DNA from: Chloromonas sp. AAM2
Lineage: Eukaryota > Chlorophyta > Chlorophyceae > Chlamydomonadales > Chlamydomonadaceae
DNA length: 38,438 bases
NCBI GenBank assembly: GCA_004335635.1
Contig: QAXH01003729.1
Coordinates: 1-38,438 of the forward strand
Direction of reading: 5' to 3'
Below are positions 11,048 through 23,600 of the stretch, one piece after another; within the stretch, counting starts at the first letter, position 1; each line of letters opens with the position of its first letter. Position numbers and translations under genes: made by a program. The notes under the pieces are model-generated. The model searched no databases. It was not told where the DNA came from and saw nothing but the letters and a program-made list of their open reading frames with translations.

Positions 11048-12750
11048 CTGCGTCGCGTGGTGGGCATCAGAAGCAATCCTGCACCACTGCTCACTTCCAC
11101 ACAGTACACATTGTACGTGTGTGGCTACATCCATGCTGCTTTCTTACACTATCAATACACTGGAGGAATTCGTATCTGCAGATTGTGAGCGTTCACGTGC
11201 GGTTTCCACCATCACATGCCAGGTGTCAGTGCTCTGTTTGTAGGCAGAGACAATTTTCTTTCAACCTGTCACTGCTCAAGTTGGTATAGTAACTGCATAT
11301 ACCACGCCATCACCCTACAGGTGCTATCAGAAGTGGGCTCACCCGCTGAACTTCGTTTTGCCTTTCTCATGCTCTGCGATGCGAGCAAACCCTTGTAACC
11401 GCCTGCGCACACATGACAGCGCAGTGACAACAGTCTGACAGGCGTTTTATCGCAATCCTGTTGCAGCCCAACAGCAACTCTCTTCCCTGCAGTTGCATAC
11501 CAAGTGGGTTGCCCTGTGAGTCCCTTTTGAAGGGACCTTTAAAAGTTTGCGTTGAAGAGAATGTAACTTAGGAAGGTGCTGAAGCAACTCTGCTCATGGG
11601 CAGCTGGCTGTATACGCCATCTGAAGCATATGCACTAGTTGGTATGTCTGCTGACTGGGTGTCAGCATGTCATGTCAGTCCCTCGAGCTCAAAGGAACCC
11701 AAAACCTTGAAGAAACTCTGAAGAAAATTGCTTTAGCAGCATCGCTCTGCTCACGACAATCAACGTGCTTTGCTACTGAACATTGCCAGGTTGTTGAACA
11801 TGCTAGCCCAACGTGGTGGGTGCCCAAACTGTCGGAGTCTGCTGCATACATAGCTATGGATGCCCTCGTATTGAGACATGTGCGACTTATTAGGCAATCA
11901 CCTTGTTTGCTGGGACGCAAGTGCGGAGCCTACTGACGTCTGGCTTGCCGCATGGCGTTGAAGCGCATGAAGTAACTGCCCGGCGCTTCTCATCCTTGAC
12001 AGTTCGAATAATGCTGCATGTCTTCGCGAGTATCGGTAGACTTCGCGATTGGTCGCAACTGCCCAGTCGGAGGCAGAGTGGAGGCATCATGACCGAAAAG
12101 TCACACATCACACATACTGAACCATCCACTGTGCAGCTTGTGGAGTGGTGGGTGCGTGGGATTGTTGTGCAAGCGGTTCCACGTAGGTTCGGCTCGCCTG
12201 AATAGTGATTAGGTTGGCTGCGACTGACGTCCCTGTGGCGTTACATCCTGTCACTGCTGGCCTGTTCTGCCGTAACCAGGCCTACTATTGAGCAGTAACC
12301 GTCATCCTAAGTTGCTTCACTCATTAAGCACGTGCAAGCCATAGCCAAGAGTATGTATTACATTCCTGCATGTTGCCTAGGTATGAACACAGAGCACATG
12401 CCCAAGGACAAGCATTCAAGCATAGTCAAAGTCCTGATAGCAGCTCGGCCCCATTCCCCAGCAGAATCATCACAACATCTTAATCAGCATTGAATCAAGC
12501 GTGGGTCACGAGTTAACATGCGATCACAAGAAAGACATCATCCACAGTCCAGACAGCTGACATAAGGCAGATCACGAATGCAGAAGCGATCACAGGAGAG
12601 ATGTCTGGGATATGAGGTCGCAACGTGGTTGGCAGAAGAAGGAAAAAAGCCAAGCCTGAAGCCTCCAACTCCAGCATGGCATAACAAAGTATATCTGGAA
12701 AAACAGAGATCTCCAGCTCGGCTACAAGAACGAGTGGGTAGGCCTCAACA

Positions 12751-12787
12751 CACACAAAAAAGAAGTTTGCCAGGTCTGGGACAATTG
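12751..12787 (-). repeat. Dispersed motif family 1, copy 2
   Basis: The reverse strand reads CAATTGTCCCAGACCTGGCA followed by AACTT and a T run, closely matching copy 1, including the TTTTGTGTG end. Confidence 0.75.
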
Positions 12788-13660
12788 TTGTCTGTGATTC
12801 TCCGTTGTGATGCGATTTTTCGAGTGCAGCAACCCTGACCTGATATTGTGCGTGTGTACGAGTGCACTGTTTTACTACGGTGTGGGGCGTTTTTTTTGTG
12901 CTTTGGCCGTAATCAACGCACGGTCACATGACATTGTTTTAGTCCGCTTGCACCTTGTTATTCACGGGAACCTTGCCACTCAAGCGTCCCAACAATTGAT
13001 AAATCTTTGCCATAAACTTCACCTGTCCCAATATAGACATTGGCTTTTATCCTTGCTTGTCTGGCAGGATTGCTATTAATGCAAACTGTGCACTTTCTTT
13101 CTCGTGGTATTTCTCTTGGTCTCGTGGTCTTGTACCGCAGCCTTGCCGTAGCCTCTACCACAGCAGCCTTTCCAGGCTCCTGCAAATTGTGCGTTTCTGC
13201 ACTCGCTTCAAGCCTTGGACATCCCGCAACCCGTGCCCATCGCTTTAGCCAACCAGTGAAGCCGTTCTGGCTTCTGATTACTATCATTCTGTTGATCACG
13301 TATGTTTGCCTTAAAAATCACAAGGTGGATCACGGGTTTATGAACCTAAATCGTGCCCTGCATACACAGCAGTGCACAGAACAGAACACAGCTGTTGTCC
13401 AGCAGATGCAGATACGCTTGGGTGCATGAGCACATGCAACCTCACCATCTGCCGAGTGTTTCTGGACGTCAACTTGAACTGGTTGCATTCATCTCGAAAC
13501 CTTGTGACACGTTTTCATGCAGAGGCCATATTGTAAACAATTTGAGGCCGCACAAGCCAGGCTGTGCAGATGCTCACTGATACAGCACACTCATTGCTCT
13601 GAATTGCTCCATGCGCGTAATGCCACATCTAAATATGCATCAGCTGCACAGGACTGGTCT

Positions 13661-13708
13661 GTTTGCCCATTGGCGGCTGTGCATGTTTGCCCGTCGGCGG
13701 CTGTGCAT
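13661..13708. repeat. 24-bp tandem repeat, two copies
   Basis: GTTTGCCCATTGGCGGCTGT plus GCAT at 13661-13684 is repeated at 13685-13708 with two substitutions. It lies just downstream of the last recognised armadillo-gene exon. Confidence 0.85.
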
Positions 13709-13739
13709 GTTTGCACACAAAACCCTCATGTGCACATAC

Positions 13740-16085
13740 CTTGTTTGGTGAACCGTCGCACATGAGCCAGGACGATGTCATGTCGATGTCCATGTCGCAG
13801 TGTTCAAACACCTCATCGTCACCAACGGCCTACACACAAGCTTTTGCATGTTGGTGTGCCAGTCTGCAGGCTGATATGATATCCTACTGTTGATAGGTGA
13901 GGGAAGGGAGGGCCACGCATGCACAGTGTGCATAGCCCGTGCCTATGCATGGTAATGGAATTGTAAGGGTGTGTTGTGATGTACGGCATTGTGACCGCCG
14001 CCACAATGCATGGGATGAACAGCACACAGTACTTCCGGGCCCAAGAGATTTCATTTGAGAACGCAAAACACAGTGCACAAGAGAGCTTCACATGTTGCAG
14101 AACCAATTCGCACGAGGCCCATCTCACCAGCATGTTGACGATGCCCCCTCTCACAGGCTCCACAACCACACCACATCCAGTTGCTGCGCAGCCGCCAGTA
14201 CCCAGCCCAGACGCTGCCTTGCCATTTGCATGCTTGCCCGCTTTTTGCTCATTCACATGCATACTAGGGCTTTCTGCTGCATTACAAGCTTGCATCTTGT
14301 GCCCTGCAAAGGGTTCTGGCAGTGGTTCGCCGGGCACGCCCTTCATGACCAAACGCTTCTGGGAATGTGCCCGAGCCCAGGACGTGGCAGCCAACAGCCG
14401 CTGCCAGGCGGCGGCATGATCCAAGGTAGCCTGAACCAACACCTGTGAACAACGAACATAAAGATGTCCACAGTAGTATGATGGTTACCCATGGTACTGT
14501 TAGAGGATGTATGGGTGAGGATTATGTTGCAGTAGCCTGGCGGTGCCTAGAGCCTCACATACTGTGCCACAAACAGGAACGTACAGCTGAGAATTGCTGC
14601 CAGAACATGAGGGTTTCGACCAGAGAAAATTGACCCATCTACACACATAATGTTCCCTTGCCTTGTGCCTAGCACTGTACAAGGACTAGTCTACCAAACC
14701 ATTGTACCTGTTGGCGGGCGTTTAGTGCTGGGGCCATAAGTATGAGAAGGCTGTGACTGCGCTGGTGGGCTGGAGACGCGGGTGGAGCTACATGTGTTTC
14801 CTTGGCTGGGGAGAGAATGCCTGCTTCATGGCTGCTTCGACGGCCATCCAGTGCTGCGCTTGAGGGGGATCCAGCAGAGTCCGCATCACCAGCATATGAC
14901 AGGGCTACTGGCACCAAGGGGCTTGTGACGTGAGCGCTGTTGGCGCCCACAGGTGACTGTGGCCCAGACGAGTAAGTAAGGGTCACTGGTACGATGGGGC
15001 TTGTACCTGAAACACTGTGAGGAGGACCAACAGCCGCTGGCGAGCGGGTGGCACTCTGGTTGTAAGTGGCACTGATTGGTGATGAAAATCCGCCAGAGTG
15101 AGGATCGCCATTTGAGTGACCAGCAACCACTGTAGCGAGCCCACTGTGGGGCTGGGCTGGTGATCGGGCTGGTGAACGTGGAATAGTCAAGGGCAGTGTG
15201 GAGTGGTGATTGGCTGTCTGTGTCTTGTGGCTGCTATGAGGCGGAGCTACGTTGCAATGCTGCTCCGTGGGTGGCTGCTGATGTACATCAGCACTGCCAC
15301 GCATGCTTGACTGAGCGAGGCGCTGTGTGGGAAGTAGTGGCGTGCGTGGAAGGCTGGGGCTGGTGTAGGGTTTGCTTGGCAGCTGGGAAAGGATGACTGA
15401 CATCACCTTGGAAACAGCACTGAAACATCCAGTCCTGCAGTAGCAGTGAATGGTTCAGCATGATTACCTACGAAAAGGCTCAGAGGCAAGACTCAGGCAG
15501 CCCTTGCAGAAACCAGCACTCGTAACACACCCATCATGAAAAGGTTCCTCAAATGCCATTCCCACGTAGCCACTACCACTCATACGTACTTGCTGTCCAC
15601 CCTGACCCGAGCTTACCGGCTCAAATCCACTCACTTGTTTGTCTTGCCTCCTGGGCCAGTGACACACCGCGGCAAAGCGTTCAGCAGCGCCAACAGGCCA
15701 CCAGCACCCTCAAACGCCGCAGTACACATTTCCACGCTGCCTCTCTCCACCACGCCCTCCAAAGCCTCAGCTACAACACTGCAAAGGGGGTCGCTCATTG
15801 GCTGCAGTAGCATGCACGCAACAAGGGCCGCTACTCCACCACTCCGCACCACCACTGCTTCCAGTGTTGGCCTCTGGGAAACAATCAAGGTGCTCAGTAC
15901 CCTGGCAAGAGCATGCAGGAGGCGGCTGGCCAAGGGGACGGTGGAGCCCCATGTCGTCTGGACGGTGCACTTCACCGGATGCACATGCTGCCATTTGCTG
16001 GACACCCAAGCACACACAGGGGCCGAAGGCCGCATCCAAGGCGCACTTGCAAACAGCTGCTGCAGTAGTGCTATCCGTTGCTCCA

Positions 16086-16120
<35 letters not shown>

Positions 16121-18881
16121 GCCTGTGTCTGCTGCACATGAGCACCAAGGTTGTCGTTGTCCATCATACGGCGAGCGATAAGGCAGTGGAACAAGGTGTG
16201 TAGCACCTCCGCCATTTCGTACCTGCCAACACAGCACATACGAAAGGTTGTTGTGGTGTTTGGAGCACCATCACTGGAGGCTATGGAAACGCAAATGGAC
16301 GGCTCTGTTGCATGATGTCGGTTGCATGGCTGTGAGTGGTTCACGTGATGGTCTGATGAGCTTTGAGCAATAGAGCAACATGTGGTGTGACAGATGTTCC
16401 GGCATGGTGAACGTATTCCCAGCCAATGATTTCTGATAAAATGTGATCTTGTCATATCTGCGTGGCCACTATGCAAGACAAAACTGACAACTTGCTTTAT
16501 GCTTTCACTGCTGTGTACCAGGCACATCCTTACGTGGGTAGGCAGGCGGCAATCGTTGCCCTGATCTGATGTGCTAGGTCAGCTTGCTCATCTTCTTCCA
16601 GATCGCTCAGACCATAGCTGGGCTGGCAAATCAACACCTGAATGCAAGGGTAAACGCATTGAGGAGTGTTGTCAGGAACATGGCACTCTGTGTTCAAGGT
16701 CTGATGATACATGAACAGGTATATAAACGTCTGAGTCAAAGCACAAGGCGCCGACGTCGCCAAATCCTCAACTTGTTGGAAATCAGGAACTCTGCACACC
16801 TGGTTGAGCACGGTCAGCAGCTTATGCAGCAGTGAGGAGTAGCAGCATCCAGGTAGCTCGGGTGGCTGGTGAGCCACTTGGCCAGCGGGGTACTGATGCT
16901 GTGTTCCATTAGCCGCTTCAGGCTCAGTGAAGGTCGCAAGCCGGGTAAAGCGGCGCAAAGCGTGGAGCAGCAAAGCGAATCCAGACTCTGCCACAATGGC
17001 TCCTGCTAAACGCTCGCTCATGCTGTTTGCCAGGGTGTGAAGCAAGCCCTGGTGAGGAAAGTAAATGAAGCAAGGCCCGTTAGGTTTTGTGGCCAATGGC
17101 ACAAAGCTCATGCACGGACTGGGAATGCTAGTTCTGCTCAGCCTCGGCAAAGTCACTTGTACTCCCAGAAAACGTATCCAGCTAGAACTCACCACGCTTG
17201 CCCGCACGCAGTCGCTGGCCGATGATGAAGCTGCCACTGCCAGCAGAGGAGTCACAATGCCCGGCATGACGGAGGTGGGGCCTCTGACAAGAATGTTTAA
17301 GAGCTGGTAAGTCTGGATAGTATCGACCCTGCAATCAGCAACAAATGCAACTAACACACGCACTATCGCAGGTACTGCCAATGAGGAAATGCCCCTTCTT
17401 CTTATTCTTATTGCTTACTGAACTATTGAACTAATTCTCAGTGAGGCTGTCTCAGTCGGGGGATGGAAGGCTTGGCTACCTCTCCAAGGAGGCGGGTGGC
17501 CAATGAGAAAATGCAGTTTGTTTTCGCAAGGTATGTCAGGCCACCTGAAGAAGCTGACAGGGCAAAGAAACTCCGGAGCCTTTTCACCTGCATTGATCCA
17601 GCAACTGCTGCAACAGACTGAAGATGGAGGCGTGCTGATGGGCGTGGCAGACCAGCCCCTGCGACGGCAAACCACGTGCACATCGTAATGTCGCCAACGT
17701 CGGCGCAACTGCGGTGATAGCCGTGCAGTGCCATGCGAACGCGCCGTTCCTGTCTCTGCTTCTCTCGTTTTCCTGTCAGCCAGTGGCATGGTCACTAACT
17801 TGATCACCACCACCCATGTACCAGTGTACAAGAGCCATGTTAGATTCTATCAAAGATGCACATCAGGTGCTGTCCGTTGTGCTGTGTATCTGATGATAGT
17901 ATGGAACGACCATGTACTTGAGCACATCTCCCACACGATAGACAAGTGAAAACACTCTACCATATTGCACACTATACATTATTGCCAGTGAGCGCAGATG
18001 CCCGTCATAGGCGTGTACTGAACTCGTTTGTGATAAGGCCCGTCGTAGGCGTGTCTGAACTCGTTTGTGATAAGTGTTATGTCTGTGGACTGGCGACCTC
18101 TTGACTGGCCGCGTTTCGGAACATGAAGGAAGTCACAATGAGCATGAAATTGCATGAGCCAGCCAACCTCACCATCCGTATCCGTCTCACCCCTAACCAT
18201 CTTAGCTGGTTCGTGGCTGCCACTTGATCGCACGCCAAACGTTTGAATCACCCACCCGCAAGACGTTTAGCCTCTGAGGCAGCTCGGCTGGCTCATGTGC
18301 CAGGGCCATTTGCACCACTCCGACCATAAAGGTAAGACAAGGCCCGCTGGCTGATGGGTGAGACAGCAGCGCCTGGCTGACAGCCTCACAGGTGGCCTCC
18401 AAATCCTCGCACAGACGTGACTTGAAACGAGGGTCGGCAAAGAACTGATGCCGTGCGGCCAAGATGCGGCTGCGAACAAGAGTGGTTTGTTGATGTCAAT
18501 GGCAGGGACGCACAGGCCTGGTGCAAACCTGCATGATGCTTCTGGGATGCCTGCGCTTGACGCGCTTGATCAATTCATTCTTACACCCTTAGAAGAATTC
18601 AACAGAGGTGATGACATCATCGGCCGCTGGGAATGCTCGGATCTTCGAACTGAAGTTTGCAAGCGCTGGAGACCGTTGACTGCGGGCGCGCTGCAATGTG
18701 TGCACGCCGTGCAGCTGTGCATCTCGCAGCTGATCATTTCTCTGCCAGTTGCATGTCTCCATGTGCATGTCAGAGAGGGCTTGACATACCTTGCTCCAGC
18801 CTCGTCCATGTCGCCCAAGGGAAAAAGCGCCGTGCTGCGAACGAGGTTACATAGCACGGCACAGCAGCCGGCATCGGACAT
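13740..18881 (-). CDS. Armadillo-like helical repeat protein with polyglutamine run, uncharacterised
   Basis: Ten phase-consistent minus-strand exons: 18790-18881, 18256-18469, 17480-17587, 17193-17312, 16800-17048, 16534-16637, 15635-16222, 14708-15434, 14128-14442, 13740-13829 (about 869 codons, C-terminal end not found). Many segments look like ARM/HEAT helices, for example VRSGGVAALVACML, AFEGAGGLLALLNALP, YQLLNILVRG and ESGFALLLHALRRF. The 588-nt exon holds 11 consecutive CAG codons (16086-16120). The 727-nt exon encodes a Ser/Pro-rich, probably disordered linker. I start at the ATG at 18881 (MSDAGCC), but that exon can also be read as internal, because an acceptor CAG lies 3 nt upstream; a further helical stretch with an in-frame stop at about 19117-19270 may belong to it or to another gene. 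The exon at 17480-17587 was chosen because it fits in phase and character. I do not recognise the family; a scaffold or adaptor role is only a guess from the fold. Confidence 0.62.
18000..18074. repeat. 37-38 bp tandem repeat, two copies
   Basis: GCCCGTCATAGGCGTGT... at 18000-18037 is repeated at 18038-18074 with one substitution and one missing base; both end AACTCGTTTGTGATAAG. It is in an intron of the armadillo gene. Confidence 0.9.
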
Positions 18882-19492
18882 GATCTGTCAGCTTGCAACC
18901 TTGTGCAACCTGCCGACACAACCTCGGACTGAAATGACGGGTGCAACCTCGGACTTGCATGCACTCACTATAGAAGCATCTGAGCCTGTCCACTCTCCAT
19001 TCCTTCGCTCGTTGGACTGAGTTGAGCTCTGATCTCCGCCGGAGCTCGTGGGCTTAACCGCGGACTGGGATGAAGACAGATGTCATCAAGATTAAACAAT
19101 GGGACTCGTGGACTGGTGCTCATTGCTGATCTGCGTTAGCTGCAAAGGCCGGACTTGGCTTCCCGGTCAGTGCGTCCGCTTGAATGCCGGCGATAGCGTG
19201 TTGCAAGCCTTGGAGCGGCCCAAAAGCGTCAATTAGGCACTGAAAAAGGCGTGCAACCAGTGACAGGCGTTGTGTTGCCCTCGTCTGCGCAGTCTGGTTT
19301 TGAAGTGAAACCGGTGCCGTTGTTTGGCATGTGGCCTTCACATGATCGGAGGGCATCCAACCGCAGCCTTCGCTCCGAAGCTTCCTTGACCTATGTACAC
19401 CTTCTTCAGTTACACATACTTGCCAGTGAACTTTTGATGGACCAGTGATAAATTGCACTGGCCTAACGCTCTCACCTACGCGGATGCACTGG

Positions 19493-19550
19493 CAGTAAAC
19501 CTTGGCTTCTTCCAGTAAACCCTGGCTTTCTTTCAGTGAACCTTGGCTGG
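19493..19550. repeat. Degenerate tandem repeat, unit about 20 bp, three copies
   Basis: CAGTAAACCTTGGCTTCTT, CCAGTAAACCCTGGCTTTCT and TCAGTGAACCTTGGCTGG follow one another. Confidence 0.85.
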
Positions 19551-19988
19551 TTTGAATGGATGTCAGCTGAATCGATGTCAGATGCATTTACGGAAATCTA
19601 GGGATGGCATGCTGATCAGCTTATGAGCTCAATCTGTGTTCAGCTCAAGCTACGCATTTGAGTGTATGGCTACCAGGGTGGGATCAACAGCAGCCTTCTC
19701 TCCGAAACTAAGCTGGTGTACGTACACCTTTTCAAGTTGCACCTACGTGAAAGCGTACTCGTAACTCCCAAGTCATACTCCAGCCTTGCACATGGCCATT
19801 CACGGAAATGTTCAAAGGTGGACCAAAGTGATGGATGCAGTCTTACTGTGAAGTGACAGCCGAGACAGAAGCAAGGCAAGTCACTGGCATTGAGGCCGAC
19901 CCAATTGGTTCAATCAGTGGCAATTCAGAATGGCCTCATGATGGCCAACCTTTTTCTGCCTTGGACTTGTGACACTGCAGAGACGATT

Positions 19989-20020
19989 AAAAAAACAAGT
20001 TTGCCAGTTCTGGGACAATT
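19989..20020 (-). repeat. Dispersed motif family 1, copy 3
   Basis: The reverse strand reads AATTGTCCCAGAACTGGCAA followed by ACTTGTTTTTTT, identical to copy 1 over the 20-bp core. Confidence 0.8.
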
Positions 20021-20217
20021 CTTGACCAGTGGTAGTGCTCTTCTATTGGGTCTGCTCCGTTTTGTAGACACAATCAGACTGATATGTGAGACATGACATT
20101 TGAGAGACGAACATGAAGCCATGGATGTTTTCAGGCCCTTGTGGGTCTAACGAGGTTTGCGGACAGGATAGAACCTCGAGGAGTGGTCACCACCATTATT
20201 ATCGCGGTGTGTCGTAA

Positions 20218-20358
20218 TCCCCTTCAACTCTTCCAAACTACAAATGAAGGGGAGCTATTGCCTGCGTACATAGTGTCACCTGAGGGGAGGGACTCCAACT
20301 CTTCCAAACTACAAATGGAGTCCCTCCCCTCAGGTGACACTGTGTAGGCAGGCAATAG
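20218..20358. repeat. Twin hairpins sharing one 18-nt loop; the second has a 43-bp stem
   Basis: Hairpin 1: a 9-bp stem (TCCCCTTCA at 20218-20226, TGAAGGGGA at 20245-20253) around loop ACTCTTCCAAACTACAAA (20227-20244). Hairpin 2: arms 20255-20297 and 20316-20358 pair over 43 positions with one mismatch and one G-T pair, around exactly the same loop (20298-20315). The stems are unrelated in sequence but each is self-complementary. It could be a foldback element or a small-RNA precursor; there is no coding sense. Confidence 0.93.
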
Positions 20359-20522
20359 GCTTTGGTATGGTGTGGTTGTGGTGTCGAAAACGTTCCAAAG
20401 CATTGGCTGGTTGAACACGTGGCCTTGGTCACCGTTGTGTGATGTCCACACGTCCTCGTGTTTACGTACAAAGGCTGTCAAATAGGCTGCTGAAGTCTTG
20501 GACCACGTTATCATAAGAGCTC

Positions 20523-20527
20523 TTACA
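20523..20527 (-). terminator. Putative TGTAA polyadenylation signal of the SET gene
   Basis: TGTAA on the minus strand, 147 bp past the stop codon at 20674-20676. Position and motif fit an algal poly(A) signal. Confidence 0.4.
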
Positions 20528-20673
20528 TGCAAAAGAAGCTCATTCTGCCTGAACCTCGTAGCCAAGCACGCAGCCCACCCAAACGCCTGTGCTCTGTCCG
20601 CCAAGCCATGCATGACTCAATATACATACTGAATGTATCGAGGAGCCCACATGCACCTATGCACGCCTTCCCT

Positions 20674-23600
20674 TCACGCCCCTGCCCCAACAGCCTTGCC
20701 ACGTGCTATGATGTCCTTCAACGCCTGCTCTAGCGCCAGTTTCATAGACAATCTGAAAGTGACAGCCATGGACAGCTGCCGGCTGCGTGCACCCCCTGCA
20801 CCGGTTTCCACCGCTGTCAGTTTCTGCAGCCCTGCGTGCAGCGCCTTGTCTTGTTGAATTGTGGTGGGGAAGCTCTGGTAGAAGGTGACGCACACAGCTT
20901 GCAGCGCAGCCATCACGCGAGCCTGCACGCAGGTTGCATGTCAAGAAGGCTATGATCACCAGTGCAGGAGGAAAGAAATGCAACAGAGCCAAGTCTCGCT
21001 CCGGGGTCACTGTTCTATTGCATGCCAGCTCAGGTCTCTTGAAGGACGCAATCGTATAACCAAACATCAGGCTGTCACTTCAAGGCCGTCTAGACAATAA
21101 TGAACTGAGGAACTATACAATGATGGCAATGCTGGCATGGGGCATGATGCGGCCGTGGAAACAGCCAACCCATCAACAGCACTGTTGAGCACCATGCTTT
21201 CACCAGCTCCTTCCCACCCCAGCCTGCCCCTCACAGTACTAGTAGGCCTAGCTTCCCAGCGCCCACCCCTCCCTGGCCCCCCTGACCTCACATTCACCCT
21301 GCCCCCTACTGACCTCATATTCCACTGGCTTGTCCCAATTGCACAGCTCAGCCAAGCCAGCCCCCTCCAGACCAGCCCTTGCCTCAGGTGGGCACAGCAG
21401 CACACGCACAGCCGCCAGTAACCGCCCGTCCACAGGGGGGCTGCCGCCAACTGTCAAACGAACTTGTAACTGACCGTCAGCTTCCTCCTCCGGCGAAGCA
21501 GCTGCGGCTGTGGCTGTTGGCAGGCCCAGCCGCTCCAGCAGCGACAGTTGCCAGTCGGGCAGAGGTAACTGCACCCAGTCCTCGCCACACAACGACTGAA
21601 TGATGGCCTGCAACCAACATGAACTGCACTTGTCATTGAGTGCAATGGGCATTGGTTGCACTTGGTCAGAAACTCATTTTTACTTATAAGAACTGTAGTT
21701 GTGCAAACTACGCTGAGAAACATGCTTGTACTTGTTGTAGTTAGTTTGCACTGTTGCTATGATGGGCCCCCCTGATATCACCAATATAGTAACTAACTTG
21801 AAATTAACTGACTAACTAACGAATGGCAAGTAACTCACTAACTCGGAGTAACGCATGGTGCAGATGCTGACTTCAGTCGATGGCGCAAGCTGATGATTTA
21901 ACGGTTGCATCGCTTGCCGACTGACTGACCACACCTTTGGATGTGTGCTTATGCATAGCCCCTGAGCTTGCATGGTTGACAACATATGCATCACATGCTT
22001 GCATGCACTTGACTTGGGACACATGCCCTGCATGAAGGACTGTCCTCTTCATGCTCTGCAACCCACGTGCACCACTGTGAATGATCAAATCACGTGCCCA
22101 CACCCCCATGAGCGCCACCCACCACCATAATATTCAGGTCCCAGTGGCAGGCGAACTTGTCATTAGGGTTGTTTGGCAGCGCAAACCCGTAGCTGAGGAC
22201 AAGGTCTGCATTGGAGTGTCGGCCATACGTCACCACGATAGGGCTGCCTGCCTTGATGGGGCGCGCAGTGGAGAGGTTGACCGCGCCAGTGTCGGGATCG
22301 CTGATTACGTGGCTGTTTTCATCCAGCACGTGGTCAGCCATGTCAATTAGGGGAGGCTGCAGAACAGGTGCAGAGAAACGTGTTGGCCACGTTGCAGAAC
22401 AGAAAACCAGATCACAACTGTGGTTGCAAAACCTGCAGGGATTGTTTCTTCCTGTCCGTTGATGGATTCCATTGGACGTTTAGGCACACTTCAGACCATT
22501 TACCAGGGTCTGTGCATCTGCCATGAAATGCGTTGCGAACTTGTTGAATACTGTTGGATAGATAGACGTGCTACTGCCTGTGTGTAGTCGACTAGATGTC
22601 TGGAGCCTGCAACTCCGATGAGGGAGCAGACCTTGCGGGTTGGACACCTGGACAGCTGGTGTGAACAGTGCACACAGGAGCCACCAACCATGCCTCTACC
22701 CTACCCTACCCTACCCTACCCTACCCTACGTCACCTTACCCTACCCTACCCTCGTCAGAGTCCTGCATTGACACCACAATTCATCGCAAACTGACCCAGC
22801 TCATCACAAGCCGCATAACAATCCTCATCACCACACAATCCCACCATGGGACCCTGTCCACGCGCATTGCAGGCCATGCCTTCCGAGCGCGAGCCGCACT
22901 GTGACGCACCATTGTGTGTGTGGACGCCTTGCGCAGGGCGAAGCAGCGGGAGATCACCACAGACACAGCCGCACCTGCGCCATGCATTCAGCCCGGGGCA
23001 CGAGCTGCTGAAATGCATTGCACAGCCTTCCAGCATTGTGACAATTGACATCACAGCCACCTGATCAGTATGTATGTATGTATGTATCAACCCATTCCCA
23101 TAATCAACGACATTCCAGTCCGCGGAAGCTCAGGTGGTGTGAATGGGATGACCGGGCAGGCACCTCACCAATGGCGAGCGGGTTGTTAGGGCAGGCACCT
23201 CACAAGCGTCGAGCGGGTTGTTACAACATACCGCAGACAGGCTGTCCCACCTTACAGCCATTATGTTCAATGACAAATTTGATGATAGGTACGCCAGATG
23301 ACGGATAACACCTGATGCCTGGTAAGTATTTTTGGGCCGTGGCCAGGACACTTCACTCACCGAACGTTTCTTCATCTATGTCCCAATCACCAAAGGGCGA
23401 GTCAGGGGACCCCTGTAGAGGAGCTAGTTCCGCTTGGTAGAACTCCGGCAGCCAGCTTCTGCAAGTCCAACACACAATTCACAGCAGCAGCACAGAACCG
23501 ATTCAGCAGGCATCCAGCACGGGAGGTACAGACAGGCGAATGCACCAAACTGAATGCCCAGGTTCTGTGCGGGTTATCACCATATCATTCCTCAATTTCG

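Larger units (their letters stand above)
11048..13739. other. Spacer without a convincing gene
   Basis: About 2.7 kb. Two minus-strand stretches look slightly coding. One is 11902-12090, a possible presequence exon of the NDUFAF3-like gene. The other is about 13075-13188, after a TTTGCAG acceptor, and encodes a basic peptide ending in a KCTVC motif, possibly a last exon of the armadillo gene. Neither is supported by family similarity. Dispersed motif copy 2 is at 12751-12787 and a 24-bp tandem pair at 13661-13708. Confidence 0.4.
18885..20673. other. Spacer rich in diverged repeats and a hairpin
   Basis: Lies between the 3' end of the SET gene and the armadillo gene. It contains a minus-strand helical stretch (TQRLSLVARLFQCLIDAF, about 19200-19270, open to a stop at 19120) that may be an orphan exon, a three-copy degenerate repeat (19493-19550), a diverged duplication (19360-19440 and 19685-19765), dispersed motif copy 3, and the hairpin pair at 20218-20358. 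No complete gene is visible. Confidence 0.5.

Noticed and set aside
12513..12755. Minus-strand frame with hydrophobic stretches
   Set aside because: Begins in a dispersed repeat and has no splice partners or family match.
17415..17831. U-box-like peptide (EFLCPV) in a minus-strand frame
   Set aside because: Only a few residues match, and the alternative frame gives a phase-consistent armadillo-like exon.
20224..20613. Minus-strand open frame of 129 codons
   Set aside because: Half of it is the inverted repeat read through; the rest shows no motif. A first exon of the armadillo gene is conceivable but unsupported.
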